Assembly: GCA_902629575.1 (NCBI GenBank)
Contig: CACORJ010000001.1
Coordinates: 1-64,000 of the forward strand
Length of the DNA stretch: 64,000 nt
Source of the DNA: an uncultured Pelagibacteraceae bacterium
GTDB lineage: Bacteria; Pseudomonadota; Alphaproteobacteria; Pelagibacterales; Pelagibacteraceae
Direction of reading: 5' to 3'
A program made the translations under genes and the position numbers. Below, in pieces: positions 10,815-20,548 of this stretch. Within the stretch, counting starts at the first letter, position 1; every line of letters begins with the position of its first letter. Below the pieces are notes generated by a model. It was not told the origin of the DNA, did not search any database, and saw only the letters and a program-made list of their open reading frames with translations.

Positions 10815-11462
10815 ATGAAAATAAATGAATTGCCAAAAATTATTCCCGTATTTCCTTTAAGTAATTTTATCATTTTTCCAAAAACAACTGTGCCACTAAA
10901 TATTTTCGAAACACGTTATATTCAAATGATTAATGATTGTATGAAAGCTGACAAATTTGTTGGAATGATACAGCCAATTAACTCAAAAAAAAATGAAACA
11001 ATCCCTCCTCGATTATATGATATTGGTTGTTTGGGTAAAATAACTAGTTTTAAGGAAACTGATGATGGAAGATATTTTATTGATTTAAAAGGTATTATTA
11101 GATTTAAAATTTTTAAAGAAATAAATACGGAAAAACTTTATAGAGAATGTGAAGTAAACTATCAAATATTTATGAATGATTTAGATGAAACAAAAAAAAA
11201 TTTAAAATTTACCGATTTGAAACTTATTTTTAAAGATCTTAAAGCATTATTTGAAAAAAGAGGTTTTATCATAAATTGGAAAGCACTTGAGAAACAAAGT
11301 CTTGATGAAATAATAAATGCTTTGGCAATGGCTTCTCCTTTTAGCGTTGAAGAAAAACAAGTACTATTGGAAGCAGTAAGTCTCGATTTACGAAAAAATA
11401 AAATAGCAGAAATACTTTCTACTTATACTTTTGATAATTATAATAATACAACTGTTCAGTAA
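10815..11462 (+). CDS. LON N-terminal (substrate-binding) domain protein, stand-alone
   Basis: IPVFPLSNFIIFPKTTVPLNIFETRYIQMINDCM...FVGMIQP; no ATPase/protease domain. Confidence 0.92.
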   Translation: MKINELPKIIPVFPLSNFIIFPKTTVPLNIFETRYIQMINDCMKADKFVGMIQPINSKKNETIPPRLYDIGCLGKITSFKETDDGRYFIDLKGIIRFKIFKEINTEKLYRECEVNYQIFMNDLDETKKNLKFTDLKLIFKDLKALFEKRGFIINWKALEKQSLDEIINALAMASPFSVEEKQVLLEAVSLDLRKNKIAEILSTYTFDNYNNTTVQ

Positions 11463-11465
11463 TTC

Positions 11466-12551
11466 TTACATCCTTAAGCCACGATCAGCAAATTTTCTTA
11501 ATAATGAGTTCATAATTTTATTTTTTCCAAAAATATTTATAGAGTTAGAGAGAAAATTAGACTTCATCTTACTCTCTAAATTAAATAATTCATAAATCCA
11601 ATCAATCCCAGTTGAGAAGAGATAATTTTTATCCCTAGAATTTTTTTGAAAATCTTTACACACAGAGGAATCTATCTCTAAACCCAAATTAATTCTTTTA
11701 TCGATTAAAATCGATAATAGCTTTATATCTCTTAAAGACATATTAAATCCCTGTCCTGCTAACGGATGAATCTGATGAAGCAAGTCACCAAAAGCCAAAA
11801 AATTATCTACGAAATAGTTTCTTAAATTGTAGGATTTTAGTTCAAAATAATTACATTTATTTATTTTTGTAATGACATAGGAGGGATTATATTTTTTAAT
11901 TAAATCTTTAATGAATGAGTCGTCCTTTTTATCTTTAGATTTAAAAGAATAAACAACTGAAGTTTGGGTTTTAGAGACTGGTAAAAATGCTATAGGTCCT
12001 TTATAGGTAAAATTTTGAAAAGCAGTATTATTCTTTTTTAATTCTTTATGAGTTATGAGAGTAGTGTATGCGATACTATTGTAACTTTTTTTTATTTTAT
12101 TGAAAAAAAATTTTTTTGCAATTTCGTTTTTTGCATCACAAATAAATATTAATTTATATTTTTGTTTAACAAGTTTATTGTACTTTTTCATACTTTTAAA
12201 TTTAAATAATTTATTTTTATTTAATTCATTTTTTAATAATTTTTGAAGATGATTGTTTTTAACAATTGAAAAAATTTTTTTTTCATCGTTGTTAAATCTA
12301 ATTAATTCATTTTTGGTATTTTTTTCTGTGTAAATTTTTATATTATTTATTGGCCATAAAATACTTTCTATATCTGCTATTTCTTTATTAAAATATTCGA
12401 CATTTGATCTAGATATACCAAGAGTTCTTGATTCATCATATGTACTTTTTTTTTTCTTACTAGATAAGATGTCTACAGCTAATCCTTTTCTTAGCAACAT
12501 ATTTGCTAAAGTTAAGCCAACCAAGCCATCTCCGATTATACATATTTTCAT
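11466..12551 (-). CDS. UbiH/UbiF/COQ6-like FAD-dependent monooxygenase
   Basis: N-terminal MKICIIGDGLVGLTLANML, C-terminal FLAFGDLLHQIHPLAGQGFNMSLRDIKLL. Confidence 0.88.
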   Translation of the reverse strand: MKICIIGDGLVGLTLANMLLRKGLAVDILSSKKKKSTYDESRTLGISRSNVEYFNKEIADIESILWPINNIKIYTEKNTKNELIRFNNDEKKIFSIVKNNHLQKLLKNELNKNKLFKFKSMKKYNKLVKQKYKLIFICDAKNEIAKKFFFNKIKKSYNSIAYTTLITHKELKKNNTAFQNFTYKGPIAFLPVSKTQTSVVYSFKSKDKKDDSFIKDLIKKYNPSYVITKINKCNYFELKSYNLRNYFVDNFLAFGDLLHQIHPLAGQGFNMSLRDIKLLSILIDKRINLGLEIDSSVCKDFQKNSRDKNYLFSTGIDWIYELFNLESKMKSNFLSNSINIFGKNKIMNSLLRKFADRGLRM

Positions 12552-12612
12552 AACAAATTAATTTTAACAATAAAAATTAGATGATACAAAGTGATATATT
12601 TGATTCATTAAA

Positions 12613-14700
12613 ATGAATATTAAAAAAATAGCTAATACTTCTCTAAAATTTATCTTTAATAGGATTGTTGAAATTTTAGGTACTAGCTTAACAATTGTTG
12701 GAATTTTACTTTTTATCTCGTTAATTTCTTATTCACCTGCTGATCCAAATTTCATTTTTCCAGAAAATACCGAAATTAAAAATATGCTTGGTTTTCAGGG
12801 AAGTTATATTGCTGATTTATTTCTTCAATCTATAGGAATTATATCTTATCTGTTCGCATTAACTCTTTTTGTCACTGGTATTAATATATTTAAAAGTAAA
12901 GATTTATTTTTGATAATTGAAAATAATTTTTTCGTAATCCTCTACTGTATTTTTGGAACTTTTTTTTTAGAATCTTTTTACAAAGATAATTTTGAACTTT
13001 ATATTAATGGTAATGGTGGTTTTGTAGGTTATTATATTTCCCAAGGTTTATTGGGTAATCTTTTAAAATTACAAACTTCAATTTCATATTATTTTTTATT
13101 ATTTCTAATAATAGTTTTATTTTTAATTAGTATAAATTTTAGTCCTAAAAAAAATATAATTTTTTTAAAAAATTTATTAAGAAAGTTAAAACTAAATAGT
13201 AAAGAAAATAATATAGATAAAAGTGAAGTAATTAATGAATATATTCCGCAGGAAGAAATAAAAAATTTGATACAAGAAGATCTCCCATTTATTAAAGCTG
13301 AGAAAATCAAAGATAACAAATTAAAGTTTAATCTTCCTAGTATAGAATTACTTAAAATACCCGATAAAAAAGAAAAAGGAAATTCAAATGAGGAAAAATT
13401 TAATGATCCAAATTTTTTAGAAAAAATATTATTAGATTTTGGAGTTAATGGTAATATAAAAAAAATTAGCCATGGTCCTGTTGTGACCTTAAATGAATTT
13501 GAACCCGCACCAGGAGTTAAAGTATCCAAAATTATAAATTTATCTGACGACATAGCAAGAAACACTAGCTCTGAATCTGCTCGTATAGCAACTATTCCCG
13601 GTAGCAACACAGTTGGAATTGAATTGCCAAATTTATCAAGAGAAAATGTATATTTAAGTGAAATTCTGAACAAACCAGATTTTAAAAAAAAAGAAATTAA
13701 ACTTCCAATAGCTTTAGGTAAAAATATTTCAGGTACGCCAATGATTAGTGATTTGACATCGATGCCCCATTTATTAATTGCAGGTACAACTGGATCTGGA
13801 AAATCAGTTTGTATTAATACAATAATTCTATCTCTTCTTTACAGACATACTCCTGAAAAGTGTAAATTTATTCTTATAGATCCTAAAATGTTAGAGCTCT
13901 CAACTTATGAAGGTATTCCTCACCTATTATGCCCAGTCATAACTGAAGCTAAAAAAGCCGCTTCCGTTCTGGGATGGGTAGTGAAAGAAATGGAGAGTAG
14001 ATACAGATTAATGACAAAGGAAGGTGTAAGAAACATTGATGGTTATAACTCTAAGCATAAATTACCCATGCCTTATATAGTTGTCGTAGTTGATGAAATG
14101 TCTGATTTAATGTTGGTCGCTGGTAAAGACATAGAGAATTATATTCAAAAATTATCTCAAATGGCAAGAGCTGCAGGAATACATATTATAATGGCTACCC
14201 AAAGACCAAGTGTAGATGTGATAACCGGTACTATAAAAGCTAACTTTCCAACCAGAATCTCTTTTCAAGTTACCTCTAAGATAGATAGTAGAACAATACT
14301 TGGAGAACAAGGAGCTGAACAACTTCTTGGAAAAGGGGATATGCTTTACATGTCATCAGCTAATAAGGTTTTGAGAGTACATGCTCCTTATGTATCTGAA
14401 AATGAAATAGAAAAAGTAAATAATTTTTTACGTAATCAAGCTGAACCAGATTATATAGATGAAATATTAAATTATGTTGATGAGAAAGAAATAATTGACA
14501 ATTCAAAAAATACTGAAGAAAAAGATGATCTTTATCAAACAGCTTTGGAAATCGTAAAATCTGAGAGGAAAGCCTCAACGTCTTTTTTACAAAGAAAGTT
14601 ACAAATTGGTTATAATAGAGCAGCAAGAATTATAGATATGATGGAAGACGAAGGTGTAGTTAGTAAAGCAAATCACGTTGGTAAAAGAGATGTTTTATAA
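12613..14700 (+). CDS. ftsK: DNA translocase FtsK
   Basis: PHLLIAGTTGSGKSVCINTI, YIVVVVDEMSDLM, C-terminal gamma-like winged helix STSFLQRKLQIGYNRAARIIDMMEDEGVV. Confidence 0.97.
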   Translation: MNIKKIANTSLKFIFNRIVEILGTSLTIVGILLFISLISYSPADPNFIFPENTEIKNMLGFQGSYIADLFLQSIGIISYLFALTLFVTGINIFKSKDLFLIIENNFFVILYCIFGTFFLESFYKDNFELYINGNGGFVGYYISQGLLGNLLKLQTSISYYFLLFLIIVLFLISINFSPKKNIIFLKNLLRKLKLNSKENNIDKSEVINEYIPQEEIKNLIQEDLPFIKAEKIKDNKLKFNLPSIELLKIPDKKEKGNSNEEKFNDPNFLEKILLDFGVNGNIKKISHGPVVTLNEFEPAPGVKVSKIINLSDDIARNTSSESARIATIPGSNTVGIELPNLSRENVYLSEILNKPDFKKKEIKLPIALGKNISGTPMISDLTSMPHLLIAGTTGSGKSVCINTIILSLLYRHTPEKCKFILIDPKMLELSTYEGIPHLLCPVITEAKKAASVLGWVVKEMESRYRLMTKEGVRNIDGYNSKHKLPMPYIVVVVDEMSDLMLVAGKDIENYIQKLSQMARAAGIHIIMATQRPSVDVITGTIKANFPTRISFQVTSKIDSRTILGEQGAEQLLGKGDMLYMSSANKVLRVHAPYVSENEIEKVNNFLRNQAEPDYIDEILNYVDEKEIIDNSKNTEEKDDLYQTALEIVKSERKASTSFLQRKLQIGYNRAARIIDMMEDEGVVSKANHVGKRDVL

Positions 14701-15251
14701 TGAAGAAAATTATATTAATTTTTTTTTTATTGAACTTTAACGCTGAAGCACAAAATACAATAAAAAAAAATATAATTAATAATTTAAAAAATACTAAGAA
14801 TTTATCATTTAATTTTGAGCAAAATATTAATGGAAAAATTGAAACTGGAAACTGTATCATTGAATATCCAAAAAAGATTTACTGCAAATATAATAAAAAG
14901 AATAAAAAAATTTTAGTATCGGACGGCAAATCAGTAGTCATTAAGGCTAATGATGGAACTTATTATAGATACAGAATTAACAAAACACCTCTTAACTTTA
15001 TTTTGGATAAAAATTTTATAATAAATGAGATTACCAATCTCACAAAAAGAATTATTGATAATAAATTTGTTAATTTCACAATAGAAAAAAATGACTATGA
15101 AATTAATATTTTTTTTGATATTAAAAATTTTGATATAATTGGTTGGCAAACAATAGATGTCTATCAAAATTTAAATATTACTTTTCTTTCATCGATAATG
15201 AAAAATCAAAAAATTAAAAAAAATACTTTTCAAATTCCTTTATTTAATTAA
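14700..15251 (+). CDS. lolA: Outer-membrane lipoprotein carrier LolA-like
   Basis: Signal peptide, 'LSFNFEQNINGKIETGNCIIEYPKKIYCKY'; follows ftsK as is common. Confidence 0.85.
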   Translation: MKKIILIFFLLNFNAEAQNTIKKNIINNLKNTKNLSFNFEQNINGKIETGNCIIEYPKKIYCKYNKKNKKILVSDGKSVVIKANDGTYYRYRINKTPLNFILDKNFIINEITNLTKRIIDNKFVNFTIEKNDYEINIFFDIKNFDIIGWQTIDVYQNLNITFLSSIMKNQKIKKNTFQIPLFN

Positions 15252-15754
15252 ATTTTAATAGTCTCGTTTTTAAAAATTTTCATACCCCTTGCTAAGTAAT
15301 TTTTAAGCGCATTTTCATGATCGAGTGTACAAGTGTGAACCCAGACTCTTTTTATATTTTTTTTACCAAATGATTTTTTAATTGCTGATGTTAGTAAATA
15401 TCCTCCCAATTTTTTATTACGATATTCCTCTAATAAACCAAAATATGCAATTTCAATTTCTTGAAGGTCTAAGTGTAAAATTAATTCGAAATATCCTGCA
15501 AGATCATTTTTTACTTTTAATATATATGTCTCTATATTTTGGCTAGAAGAATACTTTATCCAGTCTAAATCAGACCAAGTAAGACGATCTGTCCACTTAT
15601 GTTTTAATCCAATTTTTTTATAAAAAAATTTGTTTATCTGAAAATCATCTGATTTTATAATCTGAGTTAAGTCTTTTTCTTTAGGGTCTATACTCGCAAT
15701 TAAAGCATTTACAGATTTTATCTCTAAATAATTTCTGTTAATAATATCTCTCAT
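15248..15754 (-). CDS. GNAT family N-acetyltransferase
   Basis: IAYFGLLEEYRNKKLGGYLLTSAIKKSF...VWVHTCTLDHENALKNYLARGM. Confidence 0.88.
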   Translation of the reverse strand: MRDIINRNYLEIKSVNALIASIDPKEKDLTQIIKSDDFQINKFFYKKIGLKHKWTDRLTWSDLDWIKYSSSQNIETYILKVKNDLAGYFELILHLDLQEIEIAYFGLLEEYRNKKLGGYLLTSAIKKSFGKKNIKRVWVHTCTLDHENALKNYLARGMKIFKNETIKI

Positions 15755-16116
15755 TCGACCATTTTACCCACTTTTTCTCCACCAAATATATGAAAATGTA
15801 AATGAGGTACTTCCTGTCCACCGTGTTCACTGACATTAGCCAATGCTCGATACCCTTTGCCAGTATCAACTGATATATTTAATTTTTTTGCCACCACATT
15901 TATCCCCTTAATTAAACCTACAACTTCATCTTTACTTGCTTTATTACAGAAATCATCAAGATCAATGTATTTTCCTTTGGGTATTACTAGTGCATGAATT
16001 TTTTTCTGAGGGTTTATGTCGTGAAAAGATAAAACAAATTCATCTTCATAAATTTTTTTGCAAGGAATTTCTCCTCTTAAAATTTTTGCAAAAACATTAT
16101 CGTTATCATAATTCAT
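15751..16116 (-). CDS. Histidine triad (HIT) family protein
   Basis: VFAKILRGEIPCKKIYEDE...HVLVIPK-like, EVPHLHFHIFGG triad. Confidence 0.95.
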   Translation of the reverse strand: MNYDNDNVFAKILRGEIPCKKIYEDEFVLSFHDINPQKKIHALVIPKGKYIDLDDFCNKASKDEVVGLIKGINVVAKKLNISVDTGKGYRALANVSEHGGQEVPHLHFHIFGGEKVGKMVE

Positions 16117-17004
16117 TTAAATTTTTTCTAGAACTGATTTAACAGTATCACCCATCACAGATGGATTTTTTGAAATAGTTACACCACACTCTTTTAAAAT
16201 TTCAACTTTTTCTATTGCACTTTCTCCATAGGCTGAAACTATTGCACCTGCGTGACCCATAACTCTTCCTTTGGGTGCTGTTAATCCAGCAATGTAACCA
16301 ATTACCGGTTTTTTCATATTCTCTTTTGCAAATTCACCAGCCGCAACTTCCTGAGGGCCACCTATTTCTCCAATCATTAAAATTACATCAGTCTCATCAT
16401 CTGTTTCAAATTTTTCAATTATATCTCTAAATGAGCTTCCATTAATAGGATCTCCACCAATGCCGACACTTGTTGAAATTCCTATATTCAAATTCTTTAA
16501 TTGCTGTGCTGCCTCGTATCCCAATGTCCCTGATCGACTAATAATCCCTACTCTTCCTTCTTTATAAATATGGCCAGGCATTATTCCTAACATTGATTTT
16601 CCCGGACTAATAATACCCGCACAATTTGGTCCGACTAATGTCATTTTTTCTGTACGTGAATATCTTCTCATATATCTTTTAATTTTAATCATATCGTGAG
16701 ATGGAATACCGTCTACTATAGCTACACAAGTTTTTATTCCTGCATCAGCTGCTTCCATTGCAGAGTCTGCAGCAAAAGCTGGTGGTACAAATAATATTGA
16801 TGCTGTCGCACCAGTATTCATCACAGCATCTTTTACAGTGTCAAATACTGGTCTATCTAAATGTTTTTGGCCTCCCTTACCAGGTGTAACTCCACCAACT
16901 ACATTTGAACCATATTTTATCATTTCATCAGCATGAAATGTTCCCATTTTTCCTGTGAATCCCTGTATTAAAATTTTTGTATCTTTGTGAATGATTACTG
17001 ACAT
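16117..17004 (-). CDS. ADP-forming CoA ligase alpha subunit; succinyl-CoA synthetase family, malate-CoA ligase (MtkB)-like
   Basis: GFTGKMGTFHADEMI, GPNCAGIISPGKSMLGIMPGHIYKEGRVGIISRSGTLGYEAA, GHAGAIVSA; features closer to remembered MtkB than to SucD. Confidence 0.9.
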   Translation of the reverse strand: MSVIIHKDTKILIQGFTGKMGTFHADEMIKYGSNVVGGVTPGKGGQKHLDRPVFDTVKDAVMNTGATASILFVPPAFAADSAMEAADAGIKTCVAIVDGIPSHDMIKIKRYMRRYSRTEKMTLVGPNCAGIISPGKSMLGIMPGHIYKEGRVGIISRSGTLGYEAAQQLKNLNIGISTSVGIGGDPINGSSFRDIIEKFETDDETDVILMIGEIGGPQEVAAGEFAKENMKKPVIGYIAGLTAPKGRVMGHAGAIVSAYGESAIEKVEILKECGVTISKNPSVMGDTVKSVLEKI

Positions 17005-17005
17005 A

Positions 17006-18166
17006 TTATTTTAGTGCAGCTACAGCTTTGTTAGCAGCCTCCTCTAAAGTACTTGCCTCAATATAATTTAATTTGCTTTCTTGTAATATCTTATTACCCT
17101 TTTCTACATTTGTTCCAGCTAGTCTTATTACTAAAGGTACTTTGATTTCTATTTTTTCTAATGCTTGGACTATTCCCTCTGCTACCCAATCACATCTATT
17201 TATTCCAGCAAAAATGTTAACAAGGATTACTTTTACTTTTTTATCCATTGTAATTAGTCTAAAAGCTTTTACAATTTTTTCAGGGGTTGCTCCTCCACCA
17301 ACATCAAGGAAATTAGCTGGTTCTCCTCCTGCTAGTTTAATCATATCCATTGATGCCATTGCTAATCCAGCACCATTAATGATATTTCCAATGTTTCCAT
17401 CTAAACTTACATAATTTAAACCTCTATCAGAAGCATAGACTTCTTTTTCATCTTCTTGTGTTTTGTCTCTTAATTCAGATACTTTATCTCTTCTAAACAT
17501 AGCATTATTGTCAAAACTCATCTTACAGTCTAATGCCAATATTTGTTTTTGTTTTGAAATTACTAATGGGTTCACTTCTACCATAGTTGCATCTAATTCA
17601 CTAAAAGCTTTAGCACAACCTATTATCGTTTCTGAGGCTCTTCTTATTAATTCTGGTTCTATCCCTAATCCAAACGCTAATTCTCTAGCTTGGAAACTTT
17701 GTATGCCAACAGCTACTTCTATTTTAGATCTAATTATTGACTCTGGCTTTTCTTTAGCTATTTCCTCTACACTCATTCCACCTTCTGTTGAAGCTACAAC
17801 CATTATACTTTCTGAACTTCTATCAAAAACTAGTCCTAAATATAATTCTTTCTCAATATCTGTTGCCTCTTCAATATAGATTCTATTTACAATTTTGCCC
17901 TCTGGACCTGTTTGATTTGTAACTAATTTTTTTCCTAAAAGTTTGTCTGTTGCTTGCGCAACTTCAAGAGGAGAATTACAAACAATCACTCCGCCAGCTT
18001 TACCCCTTGCTCCAGAATGAATTTGCGCTTTTACAACCCACTTTGATCCACCAATTTCTCTTGCTTTATTTTCTGCTGTCTCTGGACTATAAACTATTCC
18101 ACCTCTTGGGATTGAAACTCCAAAACTTGCTAAAATTTCTTTTGCTTGATACTCGTGTATATCCAT
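17006..18166 (-). CDS. ADP-forming CoA ligase beta subunit; succinyl-CoA synthetase family, malate-CoA ligase (MtkA)-like
   Basis: MDIHEYQAKEILASFGVSIPRG, KAQIHSGARGKAGGV, NIFAGINRCDWVAEGI. Confidence 0.9.
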   Translation of the reverse strand: MDIHEYQAKEILASFGVSIPRGGIVYSPETAENKAREIGGSKWVVKAQIHSGARGKAGGVIVCNSPLEVAQATDKLLGKKLVTNQTGPEGKIVNRIYIEEATDIEKELYLGLVFDRSSESIMVVASTEGGMSVEEIAKEKPESIIRSKIEVAVGIQSFQARELAFGLGIEPELIRRASETIIGCAKAFSELDATMVEVNPLVISKQKQILALDCKMSFDNNAMFRRDKVSELRDKTQEDEKEVYASDRGLNYVSLDGNIGNIINGAGLAMASMDMIKLAGGEPANFLDVGGGATPEKIVKAFRLITMDKKVKVILVNIFAGINRCDWVAEGIVQALEKIEIKVPLVIRLAGTNVEKGNKILQESKLNYIEASTLEEAANKAVAALK

Positions 18167-18169
18167 TTA

Positions 18170-19108
18170 TTACTTATTATTTATTAATTTATCTATGTTT
18201 ACAACATTTTCCGCCATTCTTGCTGACGCTGCATCAATCATTCTTCCATCAAGTTGAGCTGCTCCCTTTCCCTCTTTAGCAGCCTTTTCAAGCTCCTCTA
18301 AAATTCGTTTTGCCTTATTGACCTCTGACTCTGGTGGAGAAAATACTTTGTTTGCTAATTCAATTTGTGAAGGATGAATTGCCCATTTTCCCTCTATTCC
18401 AATAGCTGCTCCTCTTTTTGCAGCCGCAACATATGCATCGGGATCATTAAAGTCCCCGAATGGCCCATCAATTGCTCTTAAGCCATATGCCCTACAGGTC
18501 ATTACTAATTCAGATAATCCATGATGCCATTGATCTCCAGGATAATCTGGATTTAATCCACCGATAACAACAGTTCTGGCTCTTAAACTTGCAGCGTAAT
18601 CTGCTACACCAAAGTGTAGAGCTTCAAGTCTCTCACTGGATTTAGCTATTTCTTTTATATTTGACATGCCTAAAGCTGTTTCAATTAAGCACTCAATTCC
18701 AATTTTGTTTTTTATTTTTTTGTGTGTCTCTATCTGGGTTAACAGACAATCAACCATATAAACATCACTATCTGTGCCTGCTTTAGGTACAAGAATTGTA
18801 TCAACATTTTCACCTGCTTGCTCCACAATTTCTACTAAATCACTATACATATAATGAGTGTCCAAACTATTTATTCGTACTGATATCGTTTTACCTTTTT
18901 CTCTCCAATTTATCTCGTTTAAAGCCTTGATTACATTTGCTCTAGCTGAAACTTTATCTTTAGGAGAAACTGCATCTTCTAAATCTAAAAAAATATAATC
19001 TGCAGCTGAATTAAGAGCTTTCTCAAACATTTTTGGTGAGGATCCTGGAACTGCCAATTCACTTCGCTGTAATCTTGATCTGGCAGGTCTGTAAAATTTA
19101 TGGCTCAT
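18170..19108 (-). CDS. L-malyl-CoA/beta-methylmalyl-CoA lyase-like (HpcH/HpaI, CitE-like)
   Basis: RSELAVPGSSPKMFEKALNSAADYIFLDLEDAVSPKDK, RINSLDTHYMYSDLVEIVE, FGVADYAASLRAR, GKWAIHPSQIELANKVFSP. Confidence 0.9.
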   Translation of the reverse strand: MSHKFYRPARSRLQRSELAVPGSSPKMFEKALNSAADYIFLDLEDAVSPKDKVSARANVIKALNEINWREKGKTISVRINSLDTHYMYSDLVEIVEQAGENVDTILVPKAGTDSDVYMVDCLLTQIETHKKIKNKIGIECLIETALGMSNIKEIAKSSERLEALHFGVADYAASLRARTVVIGGLNPDYPGDQWHHGLSELVMTCRAYGLRAIDGPFGDFNDPDAYVAAAKRGAAIGIEGKWAIHPSQIELANKVFSPPESEVNKAKRILEELEKAAKEGKGAAQLDGRMIDAASARMAENVVNIDKLINNK

Positions 19109-19193
19109 TTTTTTTAGCGGAGTATATATTCTCTATTACAATAAGATACTTATTCTTTTTATAAGTATTTTTAATGACAAATTTAGAGCATTC

Positions 19194-19409
19194 CTATTTT
19201 TTTAAAACACCATATTTACTAAATTTATACCAAGCTCTCTCATGAAAGTAATATAAGAACATTTTTGTTAAAACTTCTATACCTGCGATAGTTCCGGCCC
19301 AATCAAATTTTCCAGTTATTAACCAAGCTATTAAAAAAGTATCTAAACTAGCTATTACTCTCCAGGTTATTGTTTTTGCTAAATGTCTTTTTTTTTCAAC
19401 GTGTTTCAT
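19194..19409 (-). CDS. DUF2061 membrane protein
   Basis: 71 aa: HLAKTITWRVIASLDTFLIAWLITG...IEVLTKMFLYYFHERAWYK. Confidence 0.88.
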   Translation of the reverse strand: MKHVEKKRHLAKTITWRVIASLDTFLIAWLITGKFDWAGTIAGIEVLTKMFLYYFHERAWYKFSKYGVLKK

Positions 19410-19429
19410 AATTGCCTTTCTAAATTAAA

Positions 19430-19702
19430 TTATTTTTTTCTTTTTTTTAGTTCCGCAATTACTTCCTCTATTTTTACATTATTTGCTTCTAAAAACATAA
19501 TCAAATGATAAAAAACATCAGCTGATTCATGAATTTTATTTGAGTTTTGTTCAATAGCTTCTATTAACTCTTGAACTTCCTCCAAAACCTTGTCTTTAGC
19601 AAAATTTTTATCATTCAAAAGTTTATTTGTGTAAGATCCCTCTACTGGATTTTTCTTTCTTTCTCTAGCAAGTAAAATAAGATCTTCCAAAGTTTTAAGC
19701 AT
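19430..19702 (-). CDS. hisE: Phosphoribosyl-ATP pyrophosphatase (start corrected from 19801)
   Basis: MLKTLEDLILLARERKKNPVEGSYTNKLLNDKNFAKDKVLEEVQELIEA...ESADVFYHLIMFLE; the upstream 33 codons overlap hisF out of frame. Confidence 0.93.
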   Translation of the reverse strand: MLKTLEDLILLARERKKNPVEGSYTNKLLNDKNFAKDKVLEEVQELIEAIEQNSNKIHESADVFYHLIMFLEANNVKIEEVIAELKKRKK

Positions 19703-19703
19703 A

Positions 19704-20456
19704 TCAAATTCTAACAGGTATATCTTTTGAAGCCAAATATTCCTTAACTTCATTAATAGAATAAGTTCCATAATGAAATATTGAAGCTGCAAGGACTGCA
19801 CTAGCTCCAGAATTTATACCATCAACTAAATGATCTAATGTTCCAACACCCCCTGATGCTATCACTGGAATATTAACATTTGATGTTATTTTTTTCATTA
19901 ACTCAATATCATATCCCGATTTGGTTCCATCTTTATCCATTGATGTAACTAGCAATTCTCCTGCTCCACTGTCTTCCATTTGTTTTGCGTATTTTAGCGC
20001 ATCAATACCACTATTATTTCTGCCTCCGTGAGTAAACACTTCCCACTTTTCTCCAGTTTTTTTCGCATCGATCGCTACCACAATACATTGAGATCCAAAT
20101 TTTTTTGAACTATCAATAACAACTTTTGAATTTTCAACTGCTGCAGTATTAATTGAGACTTTGTCAGCTCCGCAATTAAGTAATCTGTTAATATCCTCAA
20201 CACTTCTGACACCGCCTCCAACAGTCAAAGGAACAAAACATTTCTTGGAAGTTTTTTTTACTACTTCATAGATAGTTTCTCTATTTTCATTAGAAGCCGT
20301 AATATCTAGAAAACAAATCTCATCTGCTCCCCCATCACTATAAATTTTTGCTTGTTCAACAGGATCACCTGCATCTTTAAGATCAACAAAGTTTATACCT
20401 TTTACAACACGACCATTCTTAACGTCTAAACAAGGAATAATTCTATTTTTGAGCAT
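19704..20456 (-). CDS. hisF: Imidazole glycerol phosphate synthase subunit HisF
   Basis: [48 protein letters not shown]. Confidence 0.97.
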   Translation of the reverse strand: MLKNRIIPCLDVKNGRVVKGINFVDLKDAGDPVEQAKIYSDGGADEICFLDITASNENRETIYEVVKKTSKKCFVPLTVGGGVRSVEDINRLLNCGADKVSINTAAVENSKVVIDSSKKFGSQCIVVAIDAKKTGEKWEVFTHGGRNNSGIDALKYAKQMEDSGAGELLVTSMDKDGTKSGYDIELMKKITSNVNIPVIASGGVGTLDHLVDGINSGASAVLAASIFHYGTYSINEVKEYLASKDIPVRI

Positions 20457-20458
20457 TT

Positions 20459-20548
20459 TTAAAAAAAAATTCTATATAAAAAATTTACACTTACTAAACA
20501 TAATACAATAACTAACAAATAGAGACTAATATAATCGAAAGATTTCAT
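20459..20548 (-). CDS. Candidate 29-aa single-TM microprotein between hisA and hisF
   Basis: Manual translation: [32 protein letters not shown] immediately follows the hisA stop (TAA-ATG); fills the hisA-hisF gap; too short for ORF track. Confidence 0.45.
   Translation of the reverse strand: MKSFDYISLYLLVIVLCLVSVNFLYRIFF

Noticed and set aside
13089-13673. 194-aa antisense ORF opposite ftsK
   Set aside because: Low-complexity Phe/Leu/Ser-rich translation entirely opposite a conserved gene; typical shadow ORF in AT-rich DNA.
17073-17879. Plus-strand ORFs (113 and 138 aa) opposite the CoA-ligase beta gene
   Set aside because: Antisense shadow frames of a strongly conserved gene; no recognisable motif.
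19703-19801. Extended N-terminus of hisE in the ORF track
   Set aside because: Sequence overlaps hisF out of frame and lacks similarity; HisE starts at MLKTLEDL (19702).
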